Source: Lenzites betulinus (Eukaryota; Basidiomycota; Agaricomycetes; Polyporales; Polyporaceae). From it: DNA of 64,000 nucleotides. The DNA lies in NCBI GenBank assembly GCA_022264855.1, contig JABYQU010000001.1, positions 1,178,001-1,242,000 on the forward strand, given 5' to 3'. The translations under genes and the position numbers were made by a program. Numbering within the stretch: the first letter of the stretch is position 1; every line of letters begins with the position of its first letter. Below, piece by piece: positions 13,613-25,041 of this stretch. The notes beneath the pieces were generated by a model. The model was given only the letters and a program-made list of their open reading frames with translations. It ran no database searches and was not told where the DNA came from.

Positions 13613-14578
13613 GCGCAGGAAGGACTGCTTCGTCGCCGAGACGCGCTTGATTGCGCGAGGATGGTGCTTCTTGACCCGACCGCCGCGCGCTGCGCCCGTC
13701 TGTGGTGCAGCGCTCGGCCTCTTTGCTGACCCCATGTCATTCTCGTTGCTTTTCCCCCTTTCCCCGAGTCTCTCAGACTTCAACATTGCACACTGCCTGG
13801 AACCGCTCCGTCGCAGTCGCGTCGCGCATGCTGGATCCCAGCGTCTCTCGTCACGTATATACTCCAAATGTGTAGCTTTCGTACAGCACCACCTCCCCTC
13901 AATGGCCCGGCTCCCATATCACTTGGATGTGCAGGTTCGCGTCGTCGCCGCCTATATAGCTATGGACCTGCTGTTTCTCTTTCTCGATTCCCCGTTTCTT
14001 TGCGTCCCCCACAATGATGTACACAATCGCGCAGTCTCCGCTGTACTCGTCTCTCAACACAATCCACATGTTAGGCTTGCTCTGATCTCCCAGAATATGT
14101 TGTTTGAAAAGGGTTCCCTAGGCCTCTAGACCGATTGGGTACGCCCAGCGCACAATATTCCCGGCGCCTCCAATGTTGTGTCAAGCGCTGATGATTCTGA
14201 ACCACAAAGTTCAACATACCCGAGCCTAGTAAAGAAGCTAATAGTACTACTTATCATTAGTGCGTGGTTACACATAATATTCCGATTCTTCACGCGGTCT
14301 AGACAGTGCATCAACCTGCGCAGCCACCACTTCGGAGGCTTTAGCTTTCGATGCGCTCAGGTGTCTCCAGTACGTATACTTACTGCGAGCCTCACACGCG
14401 TCCCATAAGAACAGTCAGCGTTCGGGGGTCATACACCGAAGTTGAAGTTCTGACCGACCGGCTTATCTCAAAGCGTAGGGTGTGCAGAACGGTATAAAAG
14501 GCCTCATGATCACTGCGCAAACCACTCAGTCTCTCAGACCACAGAACCCAGCTTAAGCCTCATACAAGGAAAACAAGG
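13613..14578. other. YAK1 3' region and methyltransferase promoter
   Basis: No coding exon is supported. The first several hundred bases probably form the YAK1 3' untranslated region. The final 90 bases hold a clean TATA box and an A-rich leader before the methyltransferase start at 14579. The middle is AT-richer than the genes around it. Confidence 0.6.
14493..14499 (+). promoter_or_regulatory. TATA box (TATAAAA) of first methyltransferase gene
   Basis: A consensus TATAAAA lies 80 bases before the ATG at 14579, with an A-rich leader between. The spacing fits a TATA-driven promoter with a leader of about 50 nt. Such promoters in fungi are more common at regulated genes than at housekeeping genes. 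Confidence 0.55.
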
Positions 14579-15773
14579 ATGTCGACGGCCATCAACACGG
14601 CGAACAATATCAATGCGGAAGACCTCGCCAAGATGCTCCCCCTAAACGAGAGCCTCTACTCTCTTGAGGGAGCGGAGTTACAGTTCATGAAGAAGCAGAC
14701 CGGCATCGAGGACGACGCCGAGTTGAAAGAGCACATCCTCGCGGTCACCAAGGAAGCTTTCGCTGTAAGTCCGACCTCTAGCTCGGTTTCATGAATAAAT
14801 GTTTCTTACATCGACATCTCGACAACCCCCCATAGGTGTTCCCATTCCCATGCATCCGTCGCTATGCTTTCATCAAGTGTGTCCAACATACCCAGCTCTA
14901 CTGAGCTGTAGGCGCGATTGAGCTGACATCAGAGCTTTCGTGGGGTAGATTCAAGCTCTCCCGCTTGCCGGGGTATGATCGCCTGCTTAAGCTCGGACGA
15001 GAGCGCGAAGGCGCTATCCTGCTGGATATCGGATGCTGCTGTAAGTTTTATAGATGACTATCGGCCTAAAACAGCTCAAATGCCTTCAATGATGTAGTCG
15101 GAAACGACGTCCGAAACGCCGCCGTGGACGGATTTCCGGCCAAACAAATCGTGGCATCGGACTTGTACGGGGGTCGGTGTTTTCCTATCGTTCGAAGGGG
15201 TGTTCAATGCTCAATCGTGTGCTAGGTTACTGGACGCTTGGTCACAAGCTATATCGGTCCACAGAGGAATCATTCCCTGCGAAATTCATACCTGGCGATG
15301 CATTCGACCCCGCACATCTCGCCATCGTCCCCCCAGTCTACACCGTGGGCTCTGAGCCTCCCCCGGATCTTTCGACCCTGACGTCCCTCAACCCGCTGCA
15401 CGGGCACGTCGCCGCTATCCACGCCTCTTCCTTCTTCCACCTGTTCAATGAGGAGAAACAGGCGCAGCTCGCTCGCGCCTTTGCAGGCCTACTCTCTCCG
15501 CTCCCAGGCTCGATGATCATCGGGACGCACTCCGGCGCCCCGGAGAAAGGCCAACGTACCTACGCGGTCTCATCTGGTAGTGGTATTATCTCAGGCGGGG
15601 GTACCTTGTCGATGTTTTGTCATTCGCCGGAAAGCTGGGCGGAGCTGTGGGATGGCCAGATCTTCGAGAAAGGTACGATCAAGGTGGAGGCCTCCCTGGT
15701 CGAACATCCTAGGATGCCCGAGAGCCCCTCCCAGCAGGCCTACTTTCTGCGATGGTGCATTACGAGACTGTGA
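14579..15773 (+). CDS. Class I SAM-dependent methyltransferase, tandem copy 1 (AusD-like)
   Basis: Five exons (14579-14764, 14836-14876, 14949-15040, 15098-15172, 15226-15773) give 313 residues. The N-terminal cap carries LNESLYSLEG and a TGIEDDAELK segment, followed by a PFPCIRR signature. The SAM-binding motif I is ILLDIGCCFGND at about 99-110, and an acidic GDAFDPAH motif follows the WTLGHKLYRST segment. This architecture resembles the fungal methyltransferases of terpenoid and polyketide clusters (AusD type), but the substrate cannot be read from sequence. It is about 60 percent similar by eye to the gene starting at 16535, with the same intron phases. A stretch around YAVSSGSGIISGGG is longer than in copy 2 and could hide a retained intron, although the frame stays open. 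Probably cytosolic; no signal peptide or membrane segment. Confidence 0.85.
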
Positions 15774-16534
15774 GCCCACCGTCCTCGTAAGATGTACTAT
15801 ATCGCCGGGCCACTGCGAGGAGGTTTGCTTCTAGCAAGGCCAGCAGCCGAGGTTTCAACACCTCCGCCGCACACGGGACAGTTTTTGCCATGTTTAAATT
15901 GTACTGGTTTGTTGATCCAATTTCCACGAAGATGCATCATAATACACACTGCAGTAGTTTGCGTTCCACCGGCTCGATCACTGTACATGTTAGTCGCCCA
16001 TCGCCTTGAATGCCCTATTGGAGTTAGGTATTTGCCGACCCTGACGTTGAAGTAAGTACTCAATGTGATAGCTACCACCGGCAGCAGAGCCTGGACCTCA
16101 CTGAGAGAAGTACAAACGTGAGTACCCGCATCTGTCAGGTCCTTGACGTCTATCTTATGTATATTGTGTTGCGCAGTAGCTCCGCTCCGGCTTGCCAAGG
16201 ATCCCACAGCCGCTTCCTGGCCACATACATGCATTTCCTGGCGTCTTCTGGCAGATGACACTTGAAGTTTAGAAATCTAGGAAGTCGCTGTCCTTGCGGC
16301 GCCCGTGAGATGTTGTCAAGTCTGCGGAATGATCCTGTCATTCTAGCGGCACACGACCACCCCGCCTGAGGCCCGAGGCCTGAGCTTACCAGGAGCCTGT
16401 GATCGGCAGGTATATTCAAACCGCTATAGGTACTCATGTACAAGGTGAGCTGCCGCTGCATACAGTGTCCGACACCCACATCTTTCCCTCGCAGACGCAG
16501 AACTAACAGCCTCGCACGCCAATCTTCAACAACT
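15774..16534. other. Spacer between tandem methyltransferase genes
   Basis: This spacer contains no coding exon that I can support. It should include the 3' end of the first methyltransferase and the promoter of the second. Unlike the first copy, no clean TATAAA motif precedes the second start. I see no transposon ends that would explain the duplication. Confidence 0.55.
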
Positions 16535-17740
16535 ATGAGCACCATCGTAGCGCCACCCAAGGATGCCGGTGTGCCAGGCTTCAACCTTGGCCCCGAGGTC
16601 ATGCCCTCGAAGCCGCATGCGCTGGACGAGAGCTTGTACTCCATCGATGATGAGGCCCTCGACTTCATGAAGGCGCAGACGGGCATCGAGGATCCTGAGG
16701 AGCTCAAGAAGCACATCATGGCTGTTCAAGCCGAAGCGTATGCTGTACGTATATCCCAATGTCACTCCGTGTTACATCACTGAGGTCAGGCATCCTTGTT
16801 CCATAGATATACCCCTACCCCTGTATCAGGAGGTTCTCCTTCCTGAGGTGAGTGAGGCGTGCATTGATTTACGACACCCCTGAAGACATCTGAACAATTG
16901 CCCATAGTCTGAAGCTAGGACGTCTTCCGGCGTACCAGCAGCTCCTTGCACTTGGCAAGGAGCGCAAGGATGCCATATTATTGGAGCTCGGCTGCTGCAG
17001 TAAGCCTTCGAATGTCTTGTAGGCGCAACTCTCTCTGAAGAGGAACATACGCAGTGGGTCATGATATCAGAAAGGCCGTATTCGATGGCTACCCAGTCAA
17101 TAATTGCATCGCATCGGACATACACCCCGGTTCGTGGATTGTCTTATGTTCTTTTGTCGTGGCACGAGCTAATTGTTGTCCCACAGAATTTTGGACTCTG
17201 GGGCATAAGCTCTTCAAGTCTACTCAGGAGTCCTTCCCGGTCCCCTTCATCCCGGGCGACGCGTTCGATCCGAACCACCTCGAGGTCGTCCCCCCGGTCT
17301 ACTCGCCGCTCAACACCCCGGCTCCAGAGCTGTCGACGCTCACCTCGCTCAACCCGCTCCAGGGATGCGTCTCTGTCATCCACGCATCCGCGTTCTTCCA
17401 CCTGTTCGATGAGGAACGCCAGCTCAAGATTGCCCGGGCCATGGCGGGCCTCCTCTCACCCGAGCCCGGGTCAATGATCCTCGGCGCGCACGGGGGCCTG
17501 CCGCAGAAGGGTTTCCGCCAGGAAGCACGTGTAGTCCTGAACCTTGGCAGGGAGTTCCCCATGTTCTTCCACGGCCCCGAGAGCTGGAAAGAGATGTGGG
17601 ACGGACAGGTTTTCGAGAAGGGCACGGTGAAGGTGGAGACGGCTCTGCATGTACACGAACGCAAGGACTATTCCTCCTTGCCTGGCCTCGCTGCAGGCAC
17701 GACATTCTACCTCCTGGTCTGGTCGGTGACGAGGCTGTAG
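16535..17740 (+). CDS. Class I SAM-dependent methyltransferase, tandem copy 2 (AusD-like)
   Basis: Five exons (16535-16744, 16807-16847, 16908-16999, 17055-17129, 17187-17740) give 323 residues. Exons 2, 3 and 4 are 41, 92 and 75 nt, identical in length and phase to those of the copy at 14579. The N-terminal cap is LDESLYSIDDEALDF, then PYPCIRRF, motif I ILLELGCCMGHD at about 107-118, and FWTLGHKLFKST followed by FIPGDAFDPNH. The C-terminal half shares the HASAFFHLFDEE and WDGQVFEKGTVKVE blocks with copy 1. A long N-terminal open frame runs upstream of the chosen ATG, but the ATG at 16535 aligns with the start of copy 1. Reaction inferred: SAM-dependent methylation of an unknown small molecule. 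No targeting signal is seen. Confidence 0.87.
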
Positions 17741-17922
17741 CTCGATAGCGAGCAGAAAGCACGTCGTAGCGTAGTTCTATTTGGTCGTCAATCAGTACAG
17801 TTGTTGGTCGTGTGACCGCTTATCTCTTCCTTCGGAGACCGCAGTGCTACATGAGCTGGAAGCTCGCGGCTGAGGATCTTACATCTATCATTGACCGCCT
17901 TCTCTTCTTTCTCTGTTCTTCT

Positions 17923-19017
17923 TTACAGCTGATCAAGTAGCATCTCTGCCTCCCAGGCCCCCGTCCAGTACTGCACCTGGCACGTAAGTCGGCCCTCGTC
18001 GTCGTAAGGCTTGATGAGGCTGTATAGTCCTCGGAAGCGGCGGCAAAACACCGCGTCTTGCCTGAAAATACGCATGACACATGAGTATCGCCGTGGGTCG
18101 CCGTGTCGAAATCAAATAAATACGTACTTCCGCAGGCGAAGAACCGGGCATAGGTCATTTGAGCCGTCGCCGACGTACACGATACGGTCGAAATCGGGCT
18201 GGTGCCTCTTCAGGAATGCGTCGAGCTCGTCGCCTGCCGAAAATGGAATGTGATGCAGGGTCAGCATTCATGCACCACCGGTATTGGCAGAATGAGGTAA
18301 AGACTGCTTACCCTTACACATGTTGGGGCTGCAGCCCACCTTGCACGCGTGTTGCGGCCCGGAGGGGTCCACACGTCTGCTCACCTTCAGTAGACCGGAC
18401 GGGTCCCATTCGGCGGGGTTGGTGATGATCTCGTCGAAGAGGTTCTCGAGGCCTTTCGACTGTCAACATAGGTTGATAAAGTTATGCTTGTAAAGGTGAG
18501 ACAATGGACTTGCCTTGAGGATCGTGGTAATGAATACCATATTGGCATTCGAGAGGCACAGGAAGGTCGTCTTCCCCCTCGACTTTAAACCTGTGGTGCC
18601 GCGAACCATTGCAGGGTGCTGTGGGCGTCTTAAATATATGGTATAGATCCTTGAGCGGAGGACTAACGAAGGGCATGATCCGGAGTGTGTCCTCGATCTC
18701 CTGCCTTGTCCCTCCGAGCTCATGGAGCTCTCTCAGGGTCTGCGCACTGTGTATTTGACTGTAAGTATCTCGACGTATGCGCGAGGAGCAGTGCGTTCTC
18801 ACACAAGATCGGTCCATTGTATCTCTTTTTTGAGTTCCTTCATCTTCTTGCGCAACTTCGGCGCTAGGACTTCAAAGATCCATCTATCCGTGTCTTGATC
18901 TGCCAGCGACCTGGAAGGATGCTGTGTTAACAAGCTACTTCGCGGCGACCGTGCCGATGCCACCGACCAGTCAAAGTCGAACACGATCAGCTGACGTTCT
19001 ACTGGAGGTAGCGACAT
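17923..19017 (-). CDS. PHOSPHO-type HAD phosphatase
   Basis: Seven exons (19017-18968, 18910-18803, 18746-18668, 18618-18514, 18459-18312, 18233-18128, 18061-17923) give 244 residues, the normal length of the PHOSPHO1/PHOSPHO2 family. The HAD motif I is FDFDWSLADQDTD with nucleophile Asp14 and acid/base Asp16. The conserved HPAMVR segment, the SNAN motif II region and motif IV GDGSND (Asp186, Asp190) follow. A Cys-rich insert (HACKVGCSPNMCKG) precedes the last third, as in fungal homologues. Family members act on phosphoethanolamine, phosphocholine or pyridoxal phosphate; the substrate here is unknown. Intron 4 uses a GC donor. It is transcribed away from the P450 gene at 19623 and ends 183 bases from the second methyltransferase. 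Confidence 0.88.
18460..18513 (-). other. GC-AG intron in the phosphatase gene
   Basis: The exon ends in AAG and the intron begins GCAAGT on the minus strand and ends in TTGACAG. Joining at these points continues the protein from ITTILK to SKGLENLFDE in frame, while no GT donor nearby does so. GC-AG introns are a known minor class spliced by the major spliceosome, and AAG/GCAAGT is its usual strong context. Confidence 0.75.
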
Positions 19018-19622
19018 CTCTTCGGTAGCGTGTCAATGTCTAGAGTACCGGTACGCTCAGTCTCGAGATGGTGAACGGTGCGATAGTCGACAACGATCGC
19101 CTCTAGATTTTGCACAGAGAACACAGCCACGGCGGCTTTTGGCGTATGATGTGCCACGTGCACTGGTAGCAGCACTGCCCTGCATTTGGACGGCTTGAGT
19201 GCGACTCGTGAGAGCGAACGGGACCGGAAGCTGAAGCTCACTAACGCTCAAGCACTCCCTCCCAGCGGTCGATATGATGTTGTCCGACTTGCAACGAAAG
19301 GTTAACATTTGTCGTCAGTATCCCCACATATGCCAGGTGTTGAAGAGATCATGTTATGCCGGCGTATCGCCAACTTAAACAGTGACTTCAAACATCAACC
19401 CCAACGTGTTGCCCCCACTCAACATCCGGGCAGCTTTCTCATCAGCCGGAGTCAGCCTCCGAGTGCGTAATCTAGACTATCTCGCCGCAGTTCAATGTAG
19501 GACGGGACTCGGCACTGTCGTCGAGTAGCCGGAAACGCTACCGGTGAACCCCAGCCTGAGCTGGAGGCTTTGCTCTCGACTTCGACAACCTGGCTATATA
19601 ACGAACGTGCACAAGGGGCACC
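19018..19622. other. Divergent promoter region, phosphatase and P450
   Basis: No coding exon is supported. This 605 bp region lies between two genes read outward and carries both promoters. It contains a TATATAA element next to the P450 start. Short open frames on the minus strand lack family motifs and good start context. Confidence 0.55.
19595..19601 (+). promoter_or_regulatory. TATATAA element before the P450 gene
   Basis: A TATA-like element lies only 22 bases before the first ATG at 19623. If it directs transcription at the usual 25-40 base distance, the first ATG would fall at or before the cap site, and the second in-frame ATG at 19656 (MPPGPR) would be the true start. This is an inference from spacing. 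Confidence 0.4.
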
Positions 19623-22268
19623 ATGCAGACCTCTAAACCATCCACCGCATTCGCCATGCCTCCCGGACCGCGATTCATCCTCGAACATCTACATTTTGTC
19701 GTTATTCCGCCGGTCGCTCCTTTCATAATCGCTCGCTTCTGCAAGAGTTTCTTAGACGTCTATATCCCAACATGGCTGGTCATCCTGCAAGCTATCGTGG
19801 CCGCACCCCTAGCTGTGTTTTGCAGTCTTTTATGGAGTAACTTCCGTATGACTAGGGTTGCTGCCGCTGCTGGTGCGAAGTTACCAGTTCAGGCTGATAG
19901 AAGCGGACTCCAAGACCGTGCCCAAGATCAACGCTTCCCGCGTAAGCACTATACTTCGTATGAGTACGTCTATGCTAATTCTGGTTATATGTATCGCGTA
20001 TAGGCGATGTCCTCTTCCGGCTATCTCAGATGTATGGCAATACTTTTGTGATTCAACTCTATTACATGAAGCGGGTACGTGTGCAGTGAACGATGTTCCG
20101 CGAATGCGATACTGATTCCTGCACGTATCACAGCTGTTCACCTCTGAGCCAGAGCATATCAAGGTAAGTTTTCATGAGATTCAGCGAAGTTCAGCCTTAT
20201 AATTCTTCTAATCAATTAACTTTGCCCCGCTCAGGCCATCCTGGCGACTGACTTTGGGAGCTTCGAGAAAGGTTGGTGGGATATCATCCGCTCTAGCTTT
20301 ATGGCTGACCGAACTTGCCAGGTCCCGGCTTCCGTTCCCAAATGAAGAGTCTTCTCGGCGTTGGCGTCTTCAACGCCGATGGTAAGCTTAATACAATTTT
20401 GTAAATAACACCGTATGCTGATAGAGGCATACCGCTCTACTAGGTGACCTTTGGAAGTAAGTGGACTGTGATTTTATACTGGGACAGCTGCTAACCTATT
20501 CCAGATTTCACCGGTCCATGGCCCGCCCTTTCTTCAGCAAAGACAGGATCAGCCACTTCGATATATTCGACAGGTGAGCACGTGCTGAGGTTCGTCCGAT
20601 AAATACGACCCTGAGGCTCCCATTTCTATTCAAGGCACGCTCTGGATAGTATCTCCCAATTGAAGACTCGCATGAAGGAAGGCTACGCTGTCGACTGGCA
20701 AGTAAGCACCTCCATCATTTTCGGCACGGGAATGGCACACATTGCTAATTGTCCCTCAGGATCTCGTATCCCGCTTCACTCTAGACTCTGCCACAGAGTT
20801 CTTGTTCGGCAAGGACGTTCGGTCCCTCTCTGCTGGCTTGCCGTACCCGCCTACCTCCGACATGGCACGCATACAGACGTCGAAGTCCGACGCCGACGAG
20901 TTTGCGTTGGCGTTCCTCCACGCGCAGATCGCGTCTGCTAAACGTGGCCGGTACCAGGAGGCGTGGGGCCTAACTGAGTTCTGGAAGGACAAAGTCAACA
21001 CTCGAAAGGCGGCGATCGACAAGTTTATCAACCCTATCCTGAAGGACGCATTGCGAGAGAAAGCCGAGAGAAAGCAAGACAACGACTCGAAGGTATCCGA
21101 AGAGGACACACTCTTGAGCCAGTTGCTGAAGGTTACAGACGGTGGGTTACTGGCATTGCGAGGTATTATCGGCGCGCTGATTGAGACTTGTCAGACTACA
21201 ACATCATCCGTGATGAGACCGTGAACATCCTTCTGGCGGGCCGCGACACCACGGCGTGCACGCTGACTTTCGCGATCTACCGCCTCGCCGAACACCCGGA
21301 CGTTCTCAAGCGTCTCCGTGAGGAGATTCTCAGTGTTGTAGGACCAACCCGCAGGCCCACGTATGACGATGTCCGCAACATGAAGTACCTGCGCGCCGTC
21401 ATCAATGAGACTCTGCGTCTCTACCCGCCTGTGTGAGTAATCTCCTCACGTGAACATCGAACATGTTGCTGATGTCTTCCCCTTTGGCAGCCCAGTCAAC
21501 AATCGGTGAGTTTGCTTCATTGCGTGTGCTTCAAACCTCGAAACTGCCAGTACTCACATTTATGTAATCAAGGTGCGCTGTAAAGGATACCTTCCTGCCG
21601 CCTACCAATCCTGGGGATAAGCCCATCTTTGTCCCCAAGGGTATGAAGTATGTTGCATCTCATACTGTACCAGATTGCTGCGCCTGACATCGCCACCCAG
21701 GTGCATCTACTCGGTCTTCGTGATGCACCGTAGGAAGGACCTGTGGGGCCCTGATGGTAAGTCAGATATTATGGTTCGAAGTTTTGAGACGTTGCCTTGA
21801 CTTCGCACCGTACAGCTTTGAAATTCGACCCTGACCGGTTCCTCGATGAGCGTGTGCAGAAGTACCTTACTCCCAACCCTTTCATCTTCCTGCCCTTCAA
21901 TGCCGGCCCACGTATCTGTATCGGTCAGCAGGTGAGCTTCAACCATATTCTGTCCAGGCACGGAAACGGAATCCTAACTTGTCACAACAGTTTGCGTACA
22001 ACGAAGCCTCGTTCATGCTCGTGCGCCTGCTGCAGCAGATTTCCGGTATTGAGTTCGTCCCCGAGGTCGCTCCGGAGTCGGTCGTACCTCCCGGGTATAC
22101 CGACTCTCCTGGTTCCGACGGTACTGACAGGGTGTGGATGTCGAGTCATCTCACTGCATATGCCAAGGTAAGATCTGCATTCCACTTCAAGAGAATGTAA
22201 ATACTCACATGGCCATTTGTTAGGGCGGTCTCTGGGTGAAGATGACGGAGGCTGCGGCGGAAGAGTAG
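19623..22268 (+). CDS. Cytochrome P450 monooxygenase, CYP63-like
   Basis: Sixteen exons join in frame to 589 residues: 19623-19941, 20004-20074, 20134-20163, 20235-20271, 20322-20381, 20444-20456, 20505-20573, 20635-20701, 20760-21141, 21195-21432, 21491-21505, 21573-21647, 21701-21756, 21816-21931, 21991-22167, 22224-22268. Two exons are only 13 and 15 nt. The N-terminus has two hydrophobic stretches, fitting anchoring in the ER membrane. Landmarks are [20 protein letters not shown] (C helix), AGRDTTA (I helix, about 364-370), the ExxR of [11 protein letters not shown], and the heme loop [12 protein letters not shown] with the Cys ligand near 512. The pattern matches basidiomycete CYP63 enzymes, known for oxidising alkanes, fatty acids and aromatic pollutants; the exact subfamily is inferred. 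The segment just before GDVLF-type residues (about 88-108) looks shorter and less conserved than usual, so exon 1 may be incomplete there. Confidence 0.92.
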
Positions 22269-22652
22269 ACAAGCACTAATATTTCTCGCCGCAGTGGAGA
22301 GCGAAGACTATGTACCTAGTTCAACCTCGGCCAGCCTTCGAGCGCTCTGCGTAATTACTCCGGACAATACTAGTCGCTGGTTAGGAGAAAGATCCATGTA
22401 ATTTACTGCCGCGATAGCAACTTTGACCTAGTGCAGTGTCTCCAACGACACTTCCACACCTGGGAAACGTACGCGGTCATTCGTTTCAGAAGCTAGAGAT
22501 GTATTCTTCAACGCGTTGAACTTGTTGCGGTTGTGGTCGAACACAAGCGCGTGGCGCGAGGCCTCGAACTTGTAGCCAGAAAGCAGAGTTCAAATAGACG
22601 CCCGTGTAGCTTACCTAACCTTTTAGCGGCGGAGGAGGGGCGCGGGCTGGCC
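22269..22652. other. Spacer between P450 and TFB1
   Basis: This 384 bp spacer holds the P450 3' end and the TFB1 promoter and leader. No separate gene or repeat was seen. Confidence 0.6.
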
Positions 22653-25041
22653 ATGCCTCCCATCGTCTGCTCCGCTCAGGCGTCCTACAAAAAGCTCTCT
22701 GGCCTGCTCGAGCTCAACTCCACGCATCTCCAATGGACTAAATCGGGAGACAAAGTCCCATCTGTGAAGGTCCCGCACAGCGATGCTGCATGTAAGTCGC
22801 GGAACACGTCCCGCGACGCGCGACGCTGACCACGCGAAGCCCTCTCTCGTAGCAAGGTCGGTGCGGCCCAAGTGCGCTTGAAAGTCGGACTAGTCAGCGA
22901 TGAAGCGGGGCACAACTTCACCTTCACGTCTCCGCAGGCTGTCGCGCTTGCGGAGCGCGAGAAGTTCGAGGCCGAGCTCACGAACATAATTGCCCGCAAC
23001 CGCTCTGGTGCCCCCACGCCAGCACAGAAGCCCCCAGGACTCACAGCTGCAGCGGTGACATCTGTACCTGGTACGCCTGCTGGAGCGAAGCATCCCGTCG
23101 GAACCCCAGTCCGCGCCACTCCGCAACTCTCGCGTGCTTCGACATCTCGTGCGCCCTCTATCGCCAGTGATTCTCGCGGTACGCCAGTGAGCGACCCAAC
23201 ATACGACTTCAGACTACGGAAGAAAGTCCTCCTGAACGCCCCCGAGCTCGCCCAACTCCATCGAGAGTTGGTGATTGGAGGTCATATCAGCGAGAATGAA
23301 TTCTGGGAAGGGCGAGAAGTGAACATCTAAAACCCATCCTTGCTGCGTGTCAGAGTCTGACATCATGTGCAAGCATCTTCTATTAGCACAAGCGGCCGCC
23401 GAAAGCCAGAAGAAGGGGAAACCCGGCCAGCTTGTCGACCCGCGGCCGCAGTCCGTGGACGGAGAGGTCAAGATTGTCATAACACCACAGCTGGTGCATG
23501 ACATCTTTGAAGAGTTTCCTGTAGTCGCCAAGGCGTATAGCGACAACGTGCCGGAGAAGGTATAGCATGCCGACTGATATGGCAGAATCCTTTGTGTTGA
23601 CAGTCGTAAAGCTATCAGAGGCCGAGTTCTGGAGCCGCTACTTCCAGTCAAAACTGTTCAACGCACACCGAGCGTCGATTCGGTCATCGGCGGCTCAGCA
23701 TGTAGTCAAGGACGACCCCATTTTTGATAAGTACCTTGAGAAGGACGATGACGGTATGTTGTCTCACAGAATCCGCACTGCAAGTCTATAACGATATGTG
23801 CAGAATTGGAACCTCAGCGACTCCGAGAAGAAAGAGTGGACACCTTCATTGACCTCGGCGCTACTTCCGTCGATCACGATGATGTTTGTCTCATGCTATG
23901 GGTATATGCGTGTTTTGGCTTACACCCTTTCAGACTGGCAACGAGAAAGATGTCACCATGCAGGCTGGAAAGCAGAGGGCCGTCTTGCCGCTCATTCGAA
24001 AGTTCAATGAGCACTCTACGAGGCTACTGGACACCGCGCTGTGGGTTGTATCACTATTGGCCTGTGTGGTAGCTCATGTTACAAAGCAGAGGTGGCCCGG
24101 CAGCAAAGCGTAGACGAACAGATAACGGCGAAGACGTGAGTGTGGCCTCCCACGCTCCATGGAATGGCGCTCATTTCTCCCAGCGTTACACCCAGTTAGA
24201 CTTGGAGGACCTGCACGACAACGAGGCGTCCGCCGGCATACTGCTAGACATGCAAGACAGGCAGCGATATTTTGATGGCCGTGCGAATACTACGAATGAT
24301 GGGAGCTCTGCGGGTCTGGTGCGCAACTCCGCCATTCATAGCAGTACCGTCTGTACTAATCGCCAATGTAGAAGGTAGATTTCCGAGACGCTCTGCAGCG
24401 GGCCAAATCCGACATGGCTGGGTGGTCTACTGCCCTCTCCCAGGTAACGCCTTTCATAATATGTGTCTGCCCTAGCTAAGACTGACGCGGTCTAAAGCTG
24501 AAAGTGGATAAGAAGACTGCGGACGCAGCGCTAGTGAGCATGACACACAACGTCGCCACCCGTCTCGATGTGAAGATGCGGAAACGTGAGTGCTTCATAT
24601 AGCAGCTATGACCTGTCGCCAACGCTGAGTGGCGCGATCGCGACGCACAGATGACATCCCGGAGACCCTCTTCCGACAGATGACGACCTGCCAGACTGCC
24701 GCAAATGAGTTCCTGCGTCAGTTCTGGCTGGCTATCTATCCTCCGCCGTCGGAATCGCAAGCGCTCTCTGTTGCGACCCCGGCCCAGAAAGCGGTGAAGG
24801 CGGGAAAAATGATCCAGTATCTGGGCAAAACGCACGAGAAGGTCGAGGCGCTCGTGCGCTCAGCGAGTCAGGAGGGCGTGGATTCCGCACGAGTGAAAGT
24901 TGTATGTATACCACGCAGATGGAGATGGCTCCGTTTGTGACCTACTGACACGCTCGCTCACAGGCTATGAAACCCGTCCTCGATGCGGTCGACAAGGCTA
25001 TTGAGTTCTGGCGCATGAAGAACGCGAAGAGCTTGCGATGA
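22653..25041 (+). CDS. TFB1: TFIIH core subunit TFB1 (p62)
   Basis: Twelve exons (22653-22791, 22840-23318, 23374-23559, 23612-23753, 23804-23883, 23934-24040, 24090-24135, 24184-24318, 24375-24443, 24498-24585, 24651-24901, 24964-25041) give 599 residues in frame. The N-terminal 105 residues form the PH-like domain (SYKKLSGLLELNSTHLQWTK, then VGLVSDEAGHNFTF). After a Pro/Thr/Ser linker come two BSD domains with their aromatic signatures, SENEFWEGRE and LSEAEFWSRYFQSKLF. The acidic region with NEHSTRLLDTAL and a basic AAKRRRT patch is typical of the family, and the C-terminal helical bundle ends KAIEFWRMKNAKSLR. TFB1 is a structural subunit of TFIIH used in RNA polymerase II initiation and nucleotide excision repair; its PH domain binds transcription activators and repair factors. 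Several acceptors are AAG rather than CAG or TAG. Nuclear. Confidence 0.92.

Noticed and set aside
14579..22268. A full secondary-metabolite gene cluster
   Set aside because: No scaffold synthase, transporter or pathway regulator is present near these genes, so it is reported only as a weak possibility.
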